From Enterovirga rhinocerotis (GTDB taxonomy: Bacteria > Pseudomonadota > Alphaproteobacteria > Rhizobiales > Beijerinckiaceae), in assembly GCF_004363955.1 (NCBI RefSeq), contig NZ_SNZR01000013.1, positions 968,376-1,032,375 of the forward strand: 64,000 nucleotides of DNA, written 5' to 3'. A model generated the notes under the pieces. It ran no database searches. It was not told where the DNA came from and worked only from the letters and a program-made list of their open reading frames with translations. Positions 25,644 to 33,053 of the stretch are shown here, piece by piece. A program made the translations under genes and the position numbers. The number at the start of each line of letters is the position of its first letter. The stretch's first letter is position 1.

Positions 25644-26456
25644 ATGATCCGCTCCCCCCTCATCAGCGTCATGACCGAGGCGGTCACGAAGGCCGCCCGC
25701 TCGCTCCGGCGCGATTTCGGGGAGGTCGAGAACCTCCAGGTCTCCCGCAAGGGACCGGCGAACTTCGTCTCCGCGGCCGACCACCGCGCCGAGGAGATCC
25801 TGCGCGGGGCGCTGGAGAAGGCCCGGCCGGGCTACGGCCTCGTGATGGAGGAGGGCGGGATCGTCGAGGGGACCGACAAGTCCCATCGCTGGCATATCGA
25901 TCCGCTCGACGGTACGACGAACTTCCTCCACGGCATCCCGCATTTCTGCATCTCGGTCGGGCTCGAGCGCGAGGGCGTCCCGGTCGCCGGCGTCATCTTC
26001 GATCCGATCAAGGACGAGATGTTCATCGCCGAGCGCGGCAAGGGCGCCTTCCTCAACAACCGCCGCATCCGCGTCGCCGCGCGGAACGAGATGGCCGAGG
26101 CCGTGATCTATTGCGGCCTGCCGCATCTCGGCCGGCCGGCGCACCGGACCTTCCTCTCCGAACTGACGTCGGTCATGTCGGTCTCGGCGGGTCTGCGCCG
26201 GATGGGCTCCGCAGCCCTCGACATGGCCTATGTCGCGGCCGGGCGCGCCGACGGGTACTGGGAGCGCAACCTCAACAGCTGGGACATCGCCGCAGGCCTT
26301 GCCATCGTGCGCGAGGCCGGGGGCTATGTCAGCGATTGCGACGGCGGATCGGACCCGCTCGGGACCGGCTCGGTCTGCGTCGGCAACGAGGCGATCCACG
26401 GCTCCCTCATCGGCCTTCTGAAGAAGGCCGCGCGGCCCGCGACCCCGGCCGCCTGA
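25644..26456 (+). CDS. suhB: Inositol monophosphatase family protein (SuhB-like)
   Basis: A 270-residue Mg-dependent phosphatase. The family motifs are present: EEGGIVEG (near 70), the metal-binding DPLDGTTNFLHG (near 91-102) and C-terminal NSWDIAAGLAIVREAGG (near 215-231). It dephosphorylates inositol monophosphate or related sugar phosphates, and the SuhB subgroup also takes part in rRNA antitermination. It is cytoplasmic and 59 nt before the MotA-like gene, so it may lead that transcript. The ATG at 25644 is the only reasonable start. Confidence 0.92.
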   Translation: MIRSPLISVMTEAVTKAARSLRRDFGEVENLQVSRKGPANFVSAADHRAEEILRGALEKARPGYGLVMEEGGIVEGTDKSHRWHIDPLDGTTNFLHGIPHFCISVGLEREGVPVAGVIFDPIKDEMFIAERGKGAFLNNRRIRVAARNEMAEAVIYCGLPHLGRPAHRTFLSELTSVMSVSAGLRRMGSAALDMAYVAAGRADGYWERNLNSWDIAAGLAIVREAGGYVSDCDGGSDPLGTGSVCVGNEAIHGSLIGLLKKAARPATPAA

Positions 26457-26514
26457 CGATGACGCGCATCACGGCGCCAGACCGCCCTTGAACCTGCACG
26501 GAGGCCCGGCCAGA

Positions 26515-27531
26515 GTGACGACCGAGATGCGCACCGCCCCGCCTCCTCCGATCGTGCGGCCCCTGTCGTCGCCGCGCATCCACCTGATCCGCATGGCCGT
26601 CTTCCTGGTCCTGTGCGGGTTCCTCGCGCTGATCCTGCACCGCCCGCTCCTGACCGCCTTCTGGGGCAATCCGGGGCTGAACGCCGTGATCCTCGGCGTC
26701 CTCGGGATCGGCATCGTCCTCGCGATCCGGCAGGTGGTCCGGCTTTTCCGCGAGATCCGCTGGGTCAACTATGTCAGCGGCGCCCATCCGAACCGGCTCG
26801 CCCGTCCCCCCGTCCTCCTGGCTCCGGCCGCCGCGCTGATCGGCGAGGCCGATAGCCGGGCGACGCTGTCGGTCGGCACGACGCGCTCGCTGCTGGATTC
26901 CATCTCCGCCCGGCTCGACGAGAACCGCGAACTCGTCCGCTATCTCGCGGGTCTGCTCGTCTTCCTCGGCCTGCTCGGCACCTTCTGGGGCCTGATCGAG
27001 ACGGTGAACTCGGTCGGGCGCATCATCGCGTCGCTGCGGACGGGCGGCGAGGCCTCGCAGCTGTTCGACGAGTTGAAGACGGCCCTGTCGGCTCCTCTCG
27101 CGGGCATGGGCATCTCCTTCTCCGCCTCGCTGTTCGGCCTCGCCGGCTCGCTCGTCCTCGGCTTTCTCGACCTCCAGGCGGGCCAGGCCCAGAACCGCTT
27201 CTACACCGAGCTCGAGGATTGGCTCGCCGTCTCCGCGACGCCCGATGCACCGGCGGCCGGCTCCGGCGATATCGCCGCGGCCCTCGACCGGCTCGGGGAG
27301 GCGATCGGGCGGATCGAGGCCCAGCCGCAGGCCGCGGCGGGGCAGGCGACGTCCATGCTCGGACGCGATCCGAACCTCGCCATCGCCAATCTCGCCGACG
27401 GCATCCAGGCGCTCGTCCAGCAATTGCGCAGCGAGCAGCAGACGGTGCGCACCATGCTCGAGGCCCAGGCGACGCGGGACAGGGAATTGCGCGCGCTCCT
27501 CGCCCGACTCGATCGGGAGGAGGCCGAGTAA
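26515..27531 (+). CDS. MotA/ExbB-like inner-membrane channel protein
   Basis: A 338-residue protein with two hydrophobic segments near the N-terminus (RMAVFLVLCGFLALIL, then LNAVILGVLGIGIVLAI), a cytoplasmic loop, and a second pair (LAGLLVFLGLLGTFWGLI, then FSASLFGLAGSLVLGFL) with the MotA/TolQ/ExbB-type GTFWGLIETV phrase. A helical cytoplasmic tail with coiled-coil character ends the protein. It should form a proton-conducting stator with the OmpA-like partner, whose ATG overlaps this stop by 1 nt. No flagellar genes are in the window. The start is uncertain: GTG at 26515 has GGAGG 10 nt before it; ATG at 26527 and an upstream TTG at 26488 are alternatives. Confidence 0.85.
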   Translation: MTTEMRTAPPPPIVRPLSSPRIHLIRMAVFLVLCGFLALILHRPLLTAFWGNPGLNAVILGVLGIGIVLAIRQVVRLFREIRWVNYVSGAHPNRLARPPVLLAPAAALIGEADSRATLSVGTTRSLLDSISARLDENRELVRYLAGLLVFLGLLGTFWGLIETVNSVGRIIASLRTGGEASQLFDELKTALSAPLAGMGISFSASLFGLAGSLVLGFLDLQAGQAQNRFYTELEDWLAVSATPDAPAAGSGDIAAALDRLGEAIGRIEAQPQAAAGQATSMLGRDPNLAIANLADGIQALVQQLRSEQQTVRTMLEAQATRDRELRALLARLDREEAE

Positions 27532-28547
27532 TGGCCGGGCTGCGGGCCGCGCGCCGCACGCCGCTCAATTACTGGCCGGGCTTCGTCGACGCCCTCTCGA
27601 CGCTCGTCCTCTCCATCATCTTCCTCCTGTCGATCTTCATGCTCGGCCAGTTCTTCCTGGCGCGGGAGATCACCGGCCGCGACAGCGTTCTCGAGAGGCT
27701 GAACCGCCAGCTCGCCGAGCTCACCGATCTCCTCGCGCTCGAACGCTCGAAATCGCGCGACCTCACCGAGAACGTGGAGAGCCTCCGCACCACGATCCGC
27801 GCCGATGCGGCGGAGCGAGGTCGCCTCCAGGCGGAGATCGACCGGAAGGCCGCTTCGGAGGGCCGCGCCGGCGCCGCCGATGCGGAACTCGCCAAGGAGC
27901 GCGCCGTCACCGCCCGCGCCCAGAGCACGATCGATCTCCTCAACCAGCAGATCGCGGCCATGCGGCGGCAGCTGGCCGCCCTCGAGGATGCGCTCGCAGC
28001 CTCCGAATCCCGCGATCGCGAATCCCAGGCCCGGATCGCCGATCTCGGCTCGCGCCTCAACGTCGCGCTGGCGCAGCGGGTGCAGGAACTCGCGCGCTAC
28101 CGGTCCGACTTCTTCGGCCGGCTGCGCCAGATCCTCGGCAACCGGAACGACATCCGCATCGTCGGCGATCGTTTCGTGCTGCAATCGGAGGTTCTGTTCG
28201 CGGCAGGCAGGGCGGAACTGAAGCCCGAGGCCTCGGGCGAACTCGACCGCATCGCGGCCGTCATCCTGGCGGTGGCCAGAGACATCCCGCCGGACATCCC
28301 CTGGATCCTGCGCGTCGACGGCCATACCGACATCCGGCCGGTCTCGGGCGCAGGCGCCTTCCCGTCGAACTGGGCGCTCTCGGCGGCTCGCGCCATCGCG
28401 GTTGTGCAGTATCTGATGGAGAAGGGCATCCCGGCCCAGCGCCTCGCCGCGGCCGGCTTCGGCGAGTTCCAGCCGATCGACCTCGCCACGACCGACGAGG
28501 CCTATGCCCGCAACCGCCGCATCGAGCTGAAGCTGACCGAACGCTGA
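27531..28547 (+). CDS. OmpA/MotB-like peptidoglycan-binding partner protein
   Basis: A 338-residue protein. A single membrane helix at about 18-42 (FVDALSTLVLSIIFLLSIF) contains the conserved channel Asp of MotB-type stators (residue about 20). This is followed by a long coiled coil (about 50-175, rich in Arg/Glu/Leu heptads) and a C-terminal OmpA-like domain (about 200-335) with FAAGRAELKP, DGHTDIRPV and the NRRIELKL end that binds peptidoglycan. With the preceding MotA-like protein it forms a wall-anchored proton-channel pair. It lies between the MotA-like gene and ubiA (2 nt before the ubiA ATG). Confidence 0.87.
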   Translation: MAGLRAARRTPLNYWPGFVDALSTLVLSIIFLLSIFMLGQFFLAREITGRDSVLERLNRQLAELTDLLALERSKSRDLTENVESLRTTIRADAAERGRLQAEIDRKAASEGRAGAADAELAKERAVTARAQSTIDLLNQQIAAMRRQLAALEDALAASESRDRESQARIADLGSRLNVALAQRVQELARYRSDFFGRLRQILGNRNDIRIVGDRFVLQSEVLFAAGRAELKPEASGELDRIAAVILAVARDIPPDIPWILRVDGHTDIRPVSGAGAFPSNWALSAARAIAVVQYLMEKGIPAQRLAAAGFGEFQPIDLATTDEAYARNRRIELKLTER

Positions 28548-28549
28548 CC

Positions 28550-29476
28550 ATGGACGCCGCCCAACGCGTCGCCGACGCGCCGCCGACCAATCTCGTCGAC
28601 CGTTTCGCGCCGGCATCCTGGAAGCCGTGGCTTCGGCTCGCCCGCTACGATCGGCCCATCGGCTCCTGGCTGCTGATGTGGCCATGCCAATGGTCGGCCG
28701 CGCTCGCAGCGACCATGGCCGGCTCGACGGCGGCTCTGCCCTGGCATGTCGCCCTGTTCTTCGTCGGCTCCTTCGTGATGCGCGGAGCGGGCTCGACCTG
28801 GAACGACTTCTTGGACCGGGACATCGACGGCCGCGTCGAGCGGACCCGCAACAGGCCGATCCCGGCGGGGCTTGTTACGGCGAAGCAGGCCTTCGCCTTT
28901 GCCGTCGCGCAGTCGCTGATCGGCCTCGTGGTGCTGCTGCAGTTCAACCGCTTCGCGATCCTGCTCGGCATCCTGTCGCTCGCCCCCGTCGCGGTCTACC
29001 CGCTGATGAAGCGTGTGATGGGGTACCCGCAGGCCGTGCTGGGGCTCTGCTTCGCCTGGGGCGCCCTGATGGGCTTCGCCGCGCAGTTCGGCGCGCTGCC
29101 CTGGCCCGCGCTCGTGCTGTATCTCGGCACGATCGCCTGGGTGATCGGCTACGACACCATCTACGGCCACCAGGATCAGCGCGACGATGCCGTGATCGGG
29201 ATCAAATCGACCTCGCGCACCTTCGGCCGCCATTCGCGCGCGATCATCGCGGGCCTGTACATCCTCACGGTCCTCCTGATCGGCCTCGCCATCTGGGGGG
29301 CGGGCGGCTCCTGGCCGAGCTTCGCGGGCCTTGCCGCCTTCACCGCCCATCTCGCCTGGCAGGTCCGCCGTCTCGAGCCCGAGCAGCCGGCGGTTTGCCT
29401 GAGGCTCTTCCGCTCGAACCGCGACGCGGGGGCTCTGCTCTTCGCGGGCCTGCTCCTCGACGCCGTGATGCGCTGA
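28550..29476 (+). CDS. ubiA: 4-hydroxybenzoate polyprenyltransferase
   Basis: A 308-residue integral membrane prenyltransferase with about eight hydrophobic helices. The two Asp-rich catalytic motifs are clear: NDFLDRDIDGRVERTRNRPIP (near 81-101) and YDTIYGHQDQRDD (near 204-216). It transfers an all-trans polyprenyl chain to 4-hydroxybenzoate in ubiquinone synthesis. Its ATG follows the OmpA-like stop by 2 nt, so the three genes form a tight operon; the functional reason for joining a stator pair with ubiA is not obvious. The start is fixed by the homologous RYDRPIGSWLL segment near residue 32. Confidence 0.95.
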   Translation: MDAAQRVADAPPTNLVDRFAPASWKPWLRLARYDRPIGSWLLMWPCQWSAALAATMAGSTAALPWHVALFFVGSFVMRGAGSTWNDFLDRDIDGRVERTRNRPIPAGLVTAKQAFAFAVAQSLIGLVVLLQFNRFAILLGILSLAPVAVYPLMKRVMGYPQAVLGLCFAWGALMGFAAQFGALPWPALVLYLGTIAWVIGYDTIYGHQDQRDDAVIGIKSTSRTFGRHSRAIIAGLYILTVLLIGLAIWGAGGSWPSFAGLAAFTAHLAWQVRRLEPEQPAVCLRLFRSNRDAGALLFAGLLLDAVMR

Positions 29477-29561
29477 GGGGAGGGCTTCGCGGCTCTCGGC
29501 GGACGCCTTGCTGGCCGCAGCGTCGACCTCCATCTGTCCTCCTTCACATGAGGAGGATGGC

Positions 29562-30494
29562 ATGAGCTGGAACCCGGCCCTTCAGCCCGGCTGCCCCGAC
29601 GAGGTCGGGATCGATTCGATCGAGACGCTGATCATTCCGCGCTCCCGCGATCTCGGCGGGTTCGAGGTCCGACGGGCCTTGCCGGCGCCGAAGCGGCAGA
29701 TGGTCGGGCCTTTCATCTTCTTCGACCAGGCCGGCCCGGCCGAGTTCCTCACGGGGCAGGGGATCGACGTGCGTCCCCACCCGCATATCGGGCTCGCCAC
29801 CGTCACCTATCTCTACCGCGGCGATTTCCATCATCGCGACAGCCTCGGCACCGATCAGGTGATCCTGCCCGGCGCCGTGAACTGGATGGTCGCCGGGAAA
29901 GGCGTCACCCATTCCGAGCGCACGAGCGAGGAGGCGCGGCGGGGCCCGAACAGCCTCTTCGGCATCCAGACCTGGGTCGCGCTGCCCGAGGATCGCGAGG
30001 ACAGCGCGCCGAGCTTCGAGCATCATGGCAAGGACACGCTGCCGCAGATCGAGGCGGAGGGCGTGAGGCTGCGCCTGATCCTCGGCACCGCCTATGGCGA
30101 GCGGGCGCCCGCCAGCATCTTTTCCGAGACCTTCTATGCCGATGTCGCCATGGCGCCCGGCTCGCGCCTGCCGCTTCCGGACGACCACGAGGATCGCGGC
30201 CTCTACATCGTGGAGGGGGAGGTCACGGTGTCCGGCCAGGCCTTCGAGGCGGGACGCATGATGGTGTTCCGGCCCGGCGACCGGATCACGATCGGCGCGG
30301 GGCCCCAGGGCGCTCGGCTGATGATGCTCGGAGGGGCGACGCTGAACGGCCCGCGCCACGTCTGGTGGAATTTCGTCTCGTCCTCCCGCGAGAAGATCGA
30401 GGCGGCCAAGGAGGAGTGGCGCGCGGCGCGCTGGGGACGCGGCCAGTTCGATCTGCCGCCCGACGACCGGGCCGAGTTCATCCCGCTGCCCTGA
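29562..30494 (+). CDS. Pirin family protein
   Basis: A 310-residue bicupin. The N-terminal cupin carries the metal site in VRPHPHIGLATVTYLY (near 66-80) and later VTHSERTSE with His and Glu ligands (near 113). The C-terminal pirin domain includes SETFYADVAM and the cupin-like GLYIVEGEVTVSG. Bacterial pirins are iron-binding; some have quercetinase activity or interact with metabolic enzymes. It is cytoplasmic. The ATG at 29562 is preceded by an AGGAGG ribosome binding site; upstream in-frame codons are ignored. It is 85 nt from ubiA, same strand. Confidence 0.93.
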   Translation: MSWNPALQPGCPDEVGIDSIETLIIPRSRDLGGFEVRRALPAPKRQMVGPFIFFDQAGPAEFLTGQGIDVRPHPHIGLATVTYLYRGDFHHRDSLGTDQVILPGAVNWMVAGKGVTHSERTSEEARRGPNSLFGIQTWVALPEDREDSAPSFEHHGKDTLPQIEAEGVRLRLILGTAYGERAPASIFSETFYADVAMAPGSRLPLPDDHEDRGLYIVEGEVTVSGQAFEAGRMMVFRPGDRITIGAGPQGARLMMLGGATLNGPRHVWWNFVSSSREKIEAAKEEWRAARWGRGQFDLPPDDRAEFIPLP

Positions 30495-30525
30495 GGCGCC
30501 GTCCCGGTCCCGTGACGCCGCGTTC

Positions 30526-30609
30526 GCGCAGGACCGGCCTTCGCCAGGACCGGCGTTTGCGCAGGACCGGCGTTTGCGCAGGACCGGCGTTTGCGCAGGA
30601 CCGGCGTTG
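30526..30609 (+). repeat. 17-nt tandem repeat, five copies
   Basis: Five near-perfect tandem copies of GCGCAGGACCGGCGTTT occupy 84 nt between the pirin gene and dut. The second copy lacks one base, and the first and last have single or few changes. The centre copies are identical. No spacers are present, so this is not a CRISPR array. Confidence 0.9.
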
Positions 30610-30655
30610 GTGGCAGTCCGTCGGCGGCATGGTTGCGGGATACAGAGGGAGTGGC

Positions 30656-31168
30656 ATGGGCGAGCGAGGTCTGCCGGTCGAGGTGAAGCTTCTCGACCCC
30701 CGCCTGCCGGGCTGGGGCTTTCCGCGTCGGGGCTCCGCCCTCGCGGCCGGTCTCGATCTCCATGCCTGTCTCGACGAGGCCGTCGCTCTCGCACCCGGCG
30801 CCCCGCCCGTCCTGATCTCCTCCGGCCTCGCCATGCGGATCGGCCAGCCGGGCTGGTGCGCGCTCGTCGTCCCCCGGTCCGGACTCGGCCATCGCGGCCT
30901 CGTTCTCGGCAACACGATCGGCGTGATCGACGCGGATTACGAAGGGCCGGTCACGCTGTCGTGCTGGAACCGCAATGCGGGGCCGGATGCCGAGGCGATC
31001 CGGATCGAGCCCGGCGACCGGATCGCCCAACTCCTCCTCGTTCCGGTGGCGTGCCCGGATATCCGGGTCGTCGACACGTTCGAGGGGGCATCGGCCCGCG
31101 GCGCGGGCGGCTTCGGCTCGACCGGGATCGGACACGCGGCCGGCCGCCCGCCCCTGGACGGCCGGTGA
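30656..31168 (+). CDS. dut: Deoxyuridine 5'-triphosphate nucleotidohydrolase
   Basis: A 170-residue trimeric dUTPase. The five family motifs are in order: motif 1 AAGLDLHA (near 26-33), motif 2 VPRSGLGHRG (near 71-80), motif 3 NTIGVIDADYEGP with the catalytic Asp (near 85-97), motif 4 GDRIAQLLLVPV and motif 5 GAGGFGSTG near the C-terminus. It converts dUTP to dUMP and pyrophosphate, keeping uracil out of DNA. The ATG at 30656 has AGGGAG 5 nt upstream; an earlier in-frame ATG at 30629 has no such site. Its stop overlaps the Rrf2 ATG by 1 nt. The 17-nt tandem repeat lies in its leader region. Confidence 0.95.
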   Translation: MGERGLPVEVKLLDPRLPGWGFPRRGSALAAGLDLHACLDEAVALAPGAPPVLISSGLAMRIGQPGWCALVVPRSGLGHRGLVLGNTIGVIDADYEGPVTLSCWNRNAGPDAEAIRIEPGDRIAQLLLVPVACPDIRVVDTFEGASARGAGGFGSTGIGHAAGRPPLDGR

Positions 31169-31608
31169 TGAACCTGCTGCCTCGCCGCTCTCTCCTGGCC
31201 ATTGCCGCCGTCATCGACATCGCGCTTCACGCGCGGCCGAGGCCGGTCTCGGCGAAAGCTTTGGCGGCCCGCCATCAGCTCGGGCCGCGCCATCTGGAGG
31301 GCGTGCTCCATGCGCTCGTCCAGGCCGGCATCCTCAAGGGGCTGCGCGGTCCCCGCGGCGGCTACGAACTGGCGCGGGAGCGCCGGCGCATCACGGTCGG
31401 CGAGATCGTGCGTGCCACCGAACGGCAGCCGCCCGAGGGCGAGCAGCATTCGGACCTGATCGAGGAGGTCGTAGCGCCCGCGTTGAACGATGCGGCGGAG
31501 GCCTATCTCGTCGCTCTCGACGCGATCACCGTCGCTCAGCTCTGCTCCAAGGCGGCCGAGGCGGGTCTCGACGGCCAACAGGTCGCGGCGACGGATTTTA
31601 CGATTTAA
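31168..31608 (+). CDS. Rrf2-family transcriptional regulator, no Fe-S ligand cluster
   Basis: A 146-residue winged-helix regulator. The Rrf2 pattern is present: a recognition region LAARHQLGPRHLEGVLHALVQAGILKGLRGPRGGYELAR in pieces near 35-75 (RHLEGVLHAL, then RGPRGGYEL), then TVGEIVRATE. Unlike IscR and NsrR it has a single Cys (near residue 128), so the three-Cys Fe-S site is missing. In that it resembles CymR, which senses cysteine status through the cysteine synthase CysK. It overlaps dut by 1 nt and precedes cysK by 72 nt, a context consistent with control of sulfur assimilation. That role is inference. Confidence 0.88.
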   Translation: MNLLPRRSLLAIAAVIDIALHARPRPVSAKALAARHQLGPRHLEGVLHALVQAGILKGLRGPRGGYELARERRRITVGEIVRATERQPPEGEQHSDLIEEVVAPALNDAAEAYLVALDAITVAQLCSKAAEAGLDGQQVAATDFTI

Positions 31609-31653
31609 GATCGTGAATAGATCAAAATATCGACAGTGATCGGGGTTTATACT
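31596..31653 (+). promoter_or_regulatory. Candidate cysK promoter and operator region
   Basis: An AT-rich stretch spans the end of the Rrf2 gene and the cysK leader. It contains ACGAT-TTAAG-ATCGT, a 5-nt-arm inverted repeat that overlaps the Rrf2 stop, and a TATACT -10-like hexamer at 31648-31653; no clear -35 is seen. Rrf2 regulators bind AT-rich dyads, so this is a plausible operator for the adjacent regulator. Confidence 0.35.
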
Positions 31654-31680
31654 ACGGATCGGCGACAGCGAGGATATCAC

Positions 31681-32649
31681 ATGGCTCAGAGCGCACCCCG
31701 CAAGCCCGGCCGCGGCCGGATCTTCGGTTCGATCACCGACACGATCGGCGACACGCCCATCGTCAAGCTCGACAGGCTGGCCCGAGAGAAGGGTGTCGGC
31801 GCCGAGCTGCTGCTCAAGCTCGAATTCTTCAACCCGATCTCGAGCGTGAAGGACCGGATCGGCGTCAGCATGATCGACGCGCTCGAAGCCTCGGGCCAGC
31901 TCAAGCCCGGCGGCACGCTCGTCGAGCCGACTTCCGGCAATACCGGCATCGCGCTCGCCTTCGTCGCGGCCGCGCGGGGCTATCGGCTGATCCTCGTCAT
32001 GCCCGAGACGATGTCGCTCGAGCGGCGCAAGATGCTGGCCTTCCTCGGCGCCGAGCTCGAACTGACGCCCGGCCCTCAGGGCATGAAGGGCGCCGTCGCC
32101 AAGGCGACCGAACTCGCGAGCACGATCCCGGGTGCGATCATGCCGCAGCAATTCGAGAACCCGGCCAACCCCGCGATCCACCGCGCCACGACCGCGGAGG
32201 AGATCTGGAACGACACCGAGGGGCGCCTCGACGCCTTCGTCGCGGCGATCGGGACCGGCGGCACCATCACCGGCGTCGGCGAGGTGCTGAAGTCGCGCCT
32301 GCCCAGCCTGAAGGTCGTGGCGGTGGAGCCGGAGGATTCCCCGGTCCTGTCCGGCGGCCAGCCCGGGCCGCACAAGATCCAGGGGATTGGTGCCGGCTTC
32401 GTGCCCGGCGTGCTCGACACCAAGGTCTATGACGAGGTGATCACGGTCGGGAACCAGACGGCTTTCGAGACCTCGCGGCTCCTCGCGAAGCTCGAAGGCA
32501 TCCCCGGCGGCATCTCGACGGGCGCGAACGTCGCCGCGGCGCTCGAGATCGCGGCCCGGCCGGAATTCGCCGGCAAGCGCATCCTCACGGTCGCCCCCTC
32601 CTTCGCCGAGCGCTACATCTCGAGCGCGCTCTTCGAAGGGATCGGCTGA
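31681..32649 (+). CDS. cysK: Cysteine synthase A (O-acetylserine sulfhydrylase)
   Basis: A 322-residue fold-type II PLP enzyme. The PLP lysine lies in [11 protein letters not shown] (near 47), the substrate loop is PTSGNTGIA (near 79), and the phosphate-binding loop [10 protein letters not shown] lies near 188. The C-terminus ([12 protein letters not shown]) is the usual CysK end and is Ile-Gly, not the CysE-type tail. It makes cysteine from O-acetylserine and sulfide in the cytoplasm. The ATG at 31681 has GAGG upstream; the earlier GTG at 31636 is within the promoter region. It may be controlled by the Rrf2 regulator upstream. Confidence 0.95.
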   Translation: MAQSAPRKPGRGRIFGSITDTIGDTPIVKLDRLAREKGVGAELLLKLEFFNPISSVKDRIGVSMIDALEASGQLKPGGTLVEPTSGNTGIALAFVAAARGYRLILVMPETMSLERRKMLAFLGAELELTPGPQGMKGAVAKATELASTIPGAIMPQQFENPANPAIHRATTAEEIWNDTEGRLDAFVAAIGTGGTITGVGEVLKSRLPSLKVVAVEPEDSPVLSGGQPGPHKIQGIGAGFVPGVLDTKVYDEVITVGNQTAFETSRLLAKLEGIPGGISTGANVAAALEIAARPEFAGKRILTVAPSFAERYISSALFEGIG

Positions 32650-32685
32650 TCGGGCGGCGGGTTCGGCGCAACCGAATCCGCTTCC

Positions 32686-32721
32686 GGGTGTTTCTCCCGA
32701 CATTTGTTTCGGGAGACACCC
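32686..32721 (+). promoter_or_regulatory. Hairpin hiding the ribosome binding site of a small gene
   Basis: Left arm 32686-32700 and right arm 32709-32721 form 13 base pairs with a two-T bulge and an 8-nt loop (CATTTGTT). The right arm holds the GGGAG Shine-Dalgarno (32711-32715) for the ATG at 32725. No T-run follows on the plus strand, so it is not a typical terminator; an RNA switch or thermometer is possible. Confidence 0.5.
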
Positions 32722-32724
32722 AGC

Positions 32725-32982
32725 ATGGCCGGAGCCAGATCGAATTCCCCCGCTGTGGAGCGGGACAGCCTCGCCGACGAGCTTCAACATGCCGTCGGCG
32801 GCGAGGCCGATGCGGCGCGGCTCGCGGCCGGCCAGCCGATCGAGGACGGGACGGAGGCCGTGGAGGCCGAGGTGCCGGCCGACAACATCGCCCATATCAG
32901 CGATGCGAGCCTCCCCTCGCGCGAGGAACTCGCCGCTGCCTTCGAGCGCAAGGCCAAGGCGGCCGGGGGCAAGCGGGGATAG
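32725..32982 (+). CDS. Small acidic protein of unknown function
   Basis: An 85-residue product beginning MAGARSNSPAVERDSLADEL. It is rich in Ala and Glu, has no Cys, no signal peptide and no membrane segment. The composition suggests a disordered or short helical protein (PSREELAAAFERKAKAAGG near the C-terminus). I do not recognise a family. The start is chosen for the GGGAG 9 nt before the ATG, which lies inside the right arm of a long hairpin. It stands between cysK and the binding-protein gene on the same strand. The open frame could be spurious, but the hairpin and ribosome binding site argue for a real, tightly regulated gene. Confidence 0.55.
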   Translation: MAGARSNSPAVERDSLADELQHAVGGEADAARLAAGQPIEDGTEAVEAEVPADNIAHISDASLPSREELAAAFERKAKAAGGKRG

Positions 32983-33053
32983 ATGCGGCACCGCGCGCCG
33001 CCCTGCTTGCCAGGGTGGCGCGAGACGTGCTCGTCTGAGGCCGACATCCTCGG

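Noticed and set aside
26515..28547. MotA-like/OmpA-like pair as a Zorya phage-defence system
   Set aside because: ZorA/ZorB-like proteins need ZorC/ZorD or ZorE partners; the neighbours are suhB and ubiA, so no defence system is supported.
30526..30609. Possible CRISPR array
   Set aside because: The 17-nt units are directly abutting with no spacers and no cas genes are in the window.
31609..31680. Riboswitch upstream of cysK
   Set aside because: The 72-nt leader is too short and lacks the conserved elements of SAM or other sulfur riboswitches; an operator fits better.
32650..32724. The cysK downstream hairpin as a plain terminator
   Set aside because: No T-run follows the stem on the plus strand and the right arm holds the ribosome binding site of the next gene.
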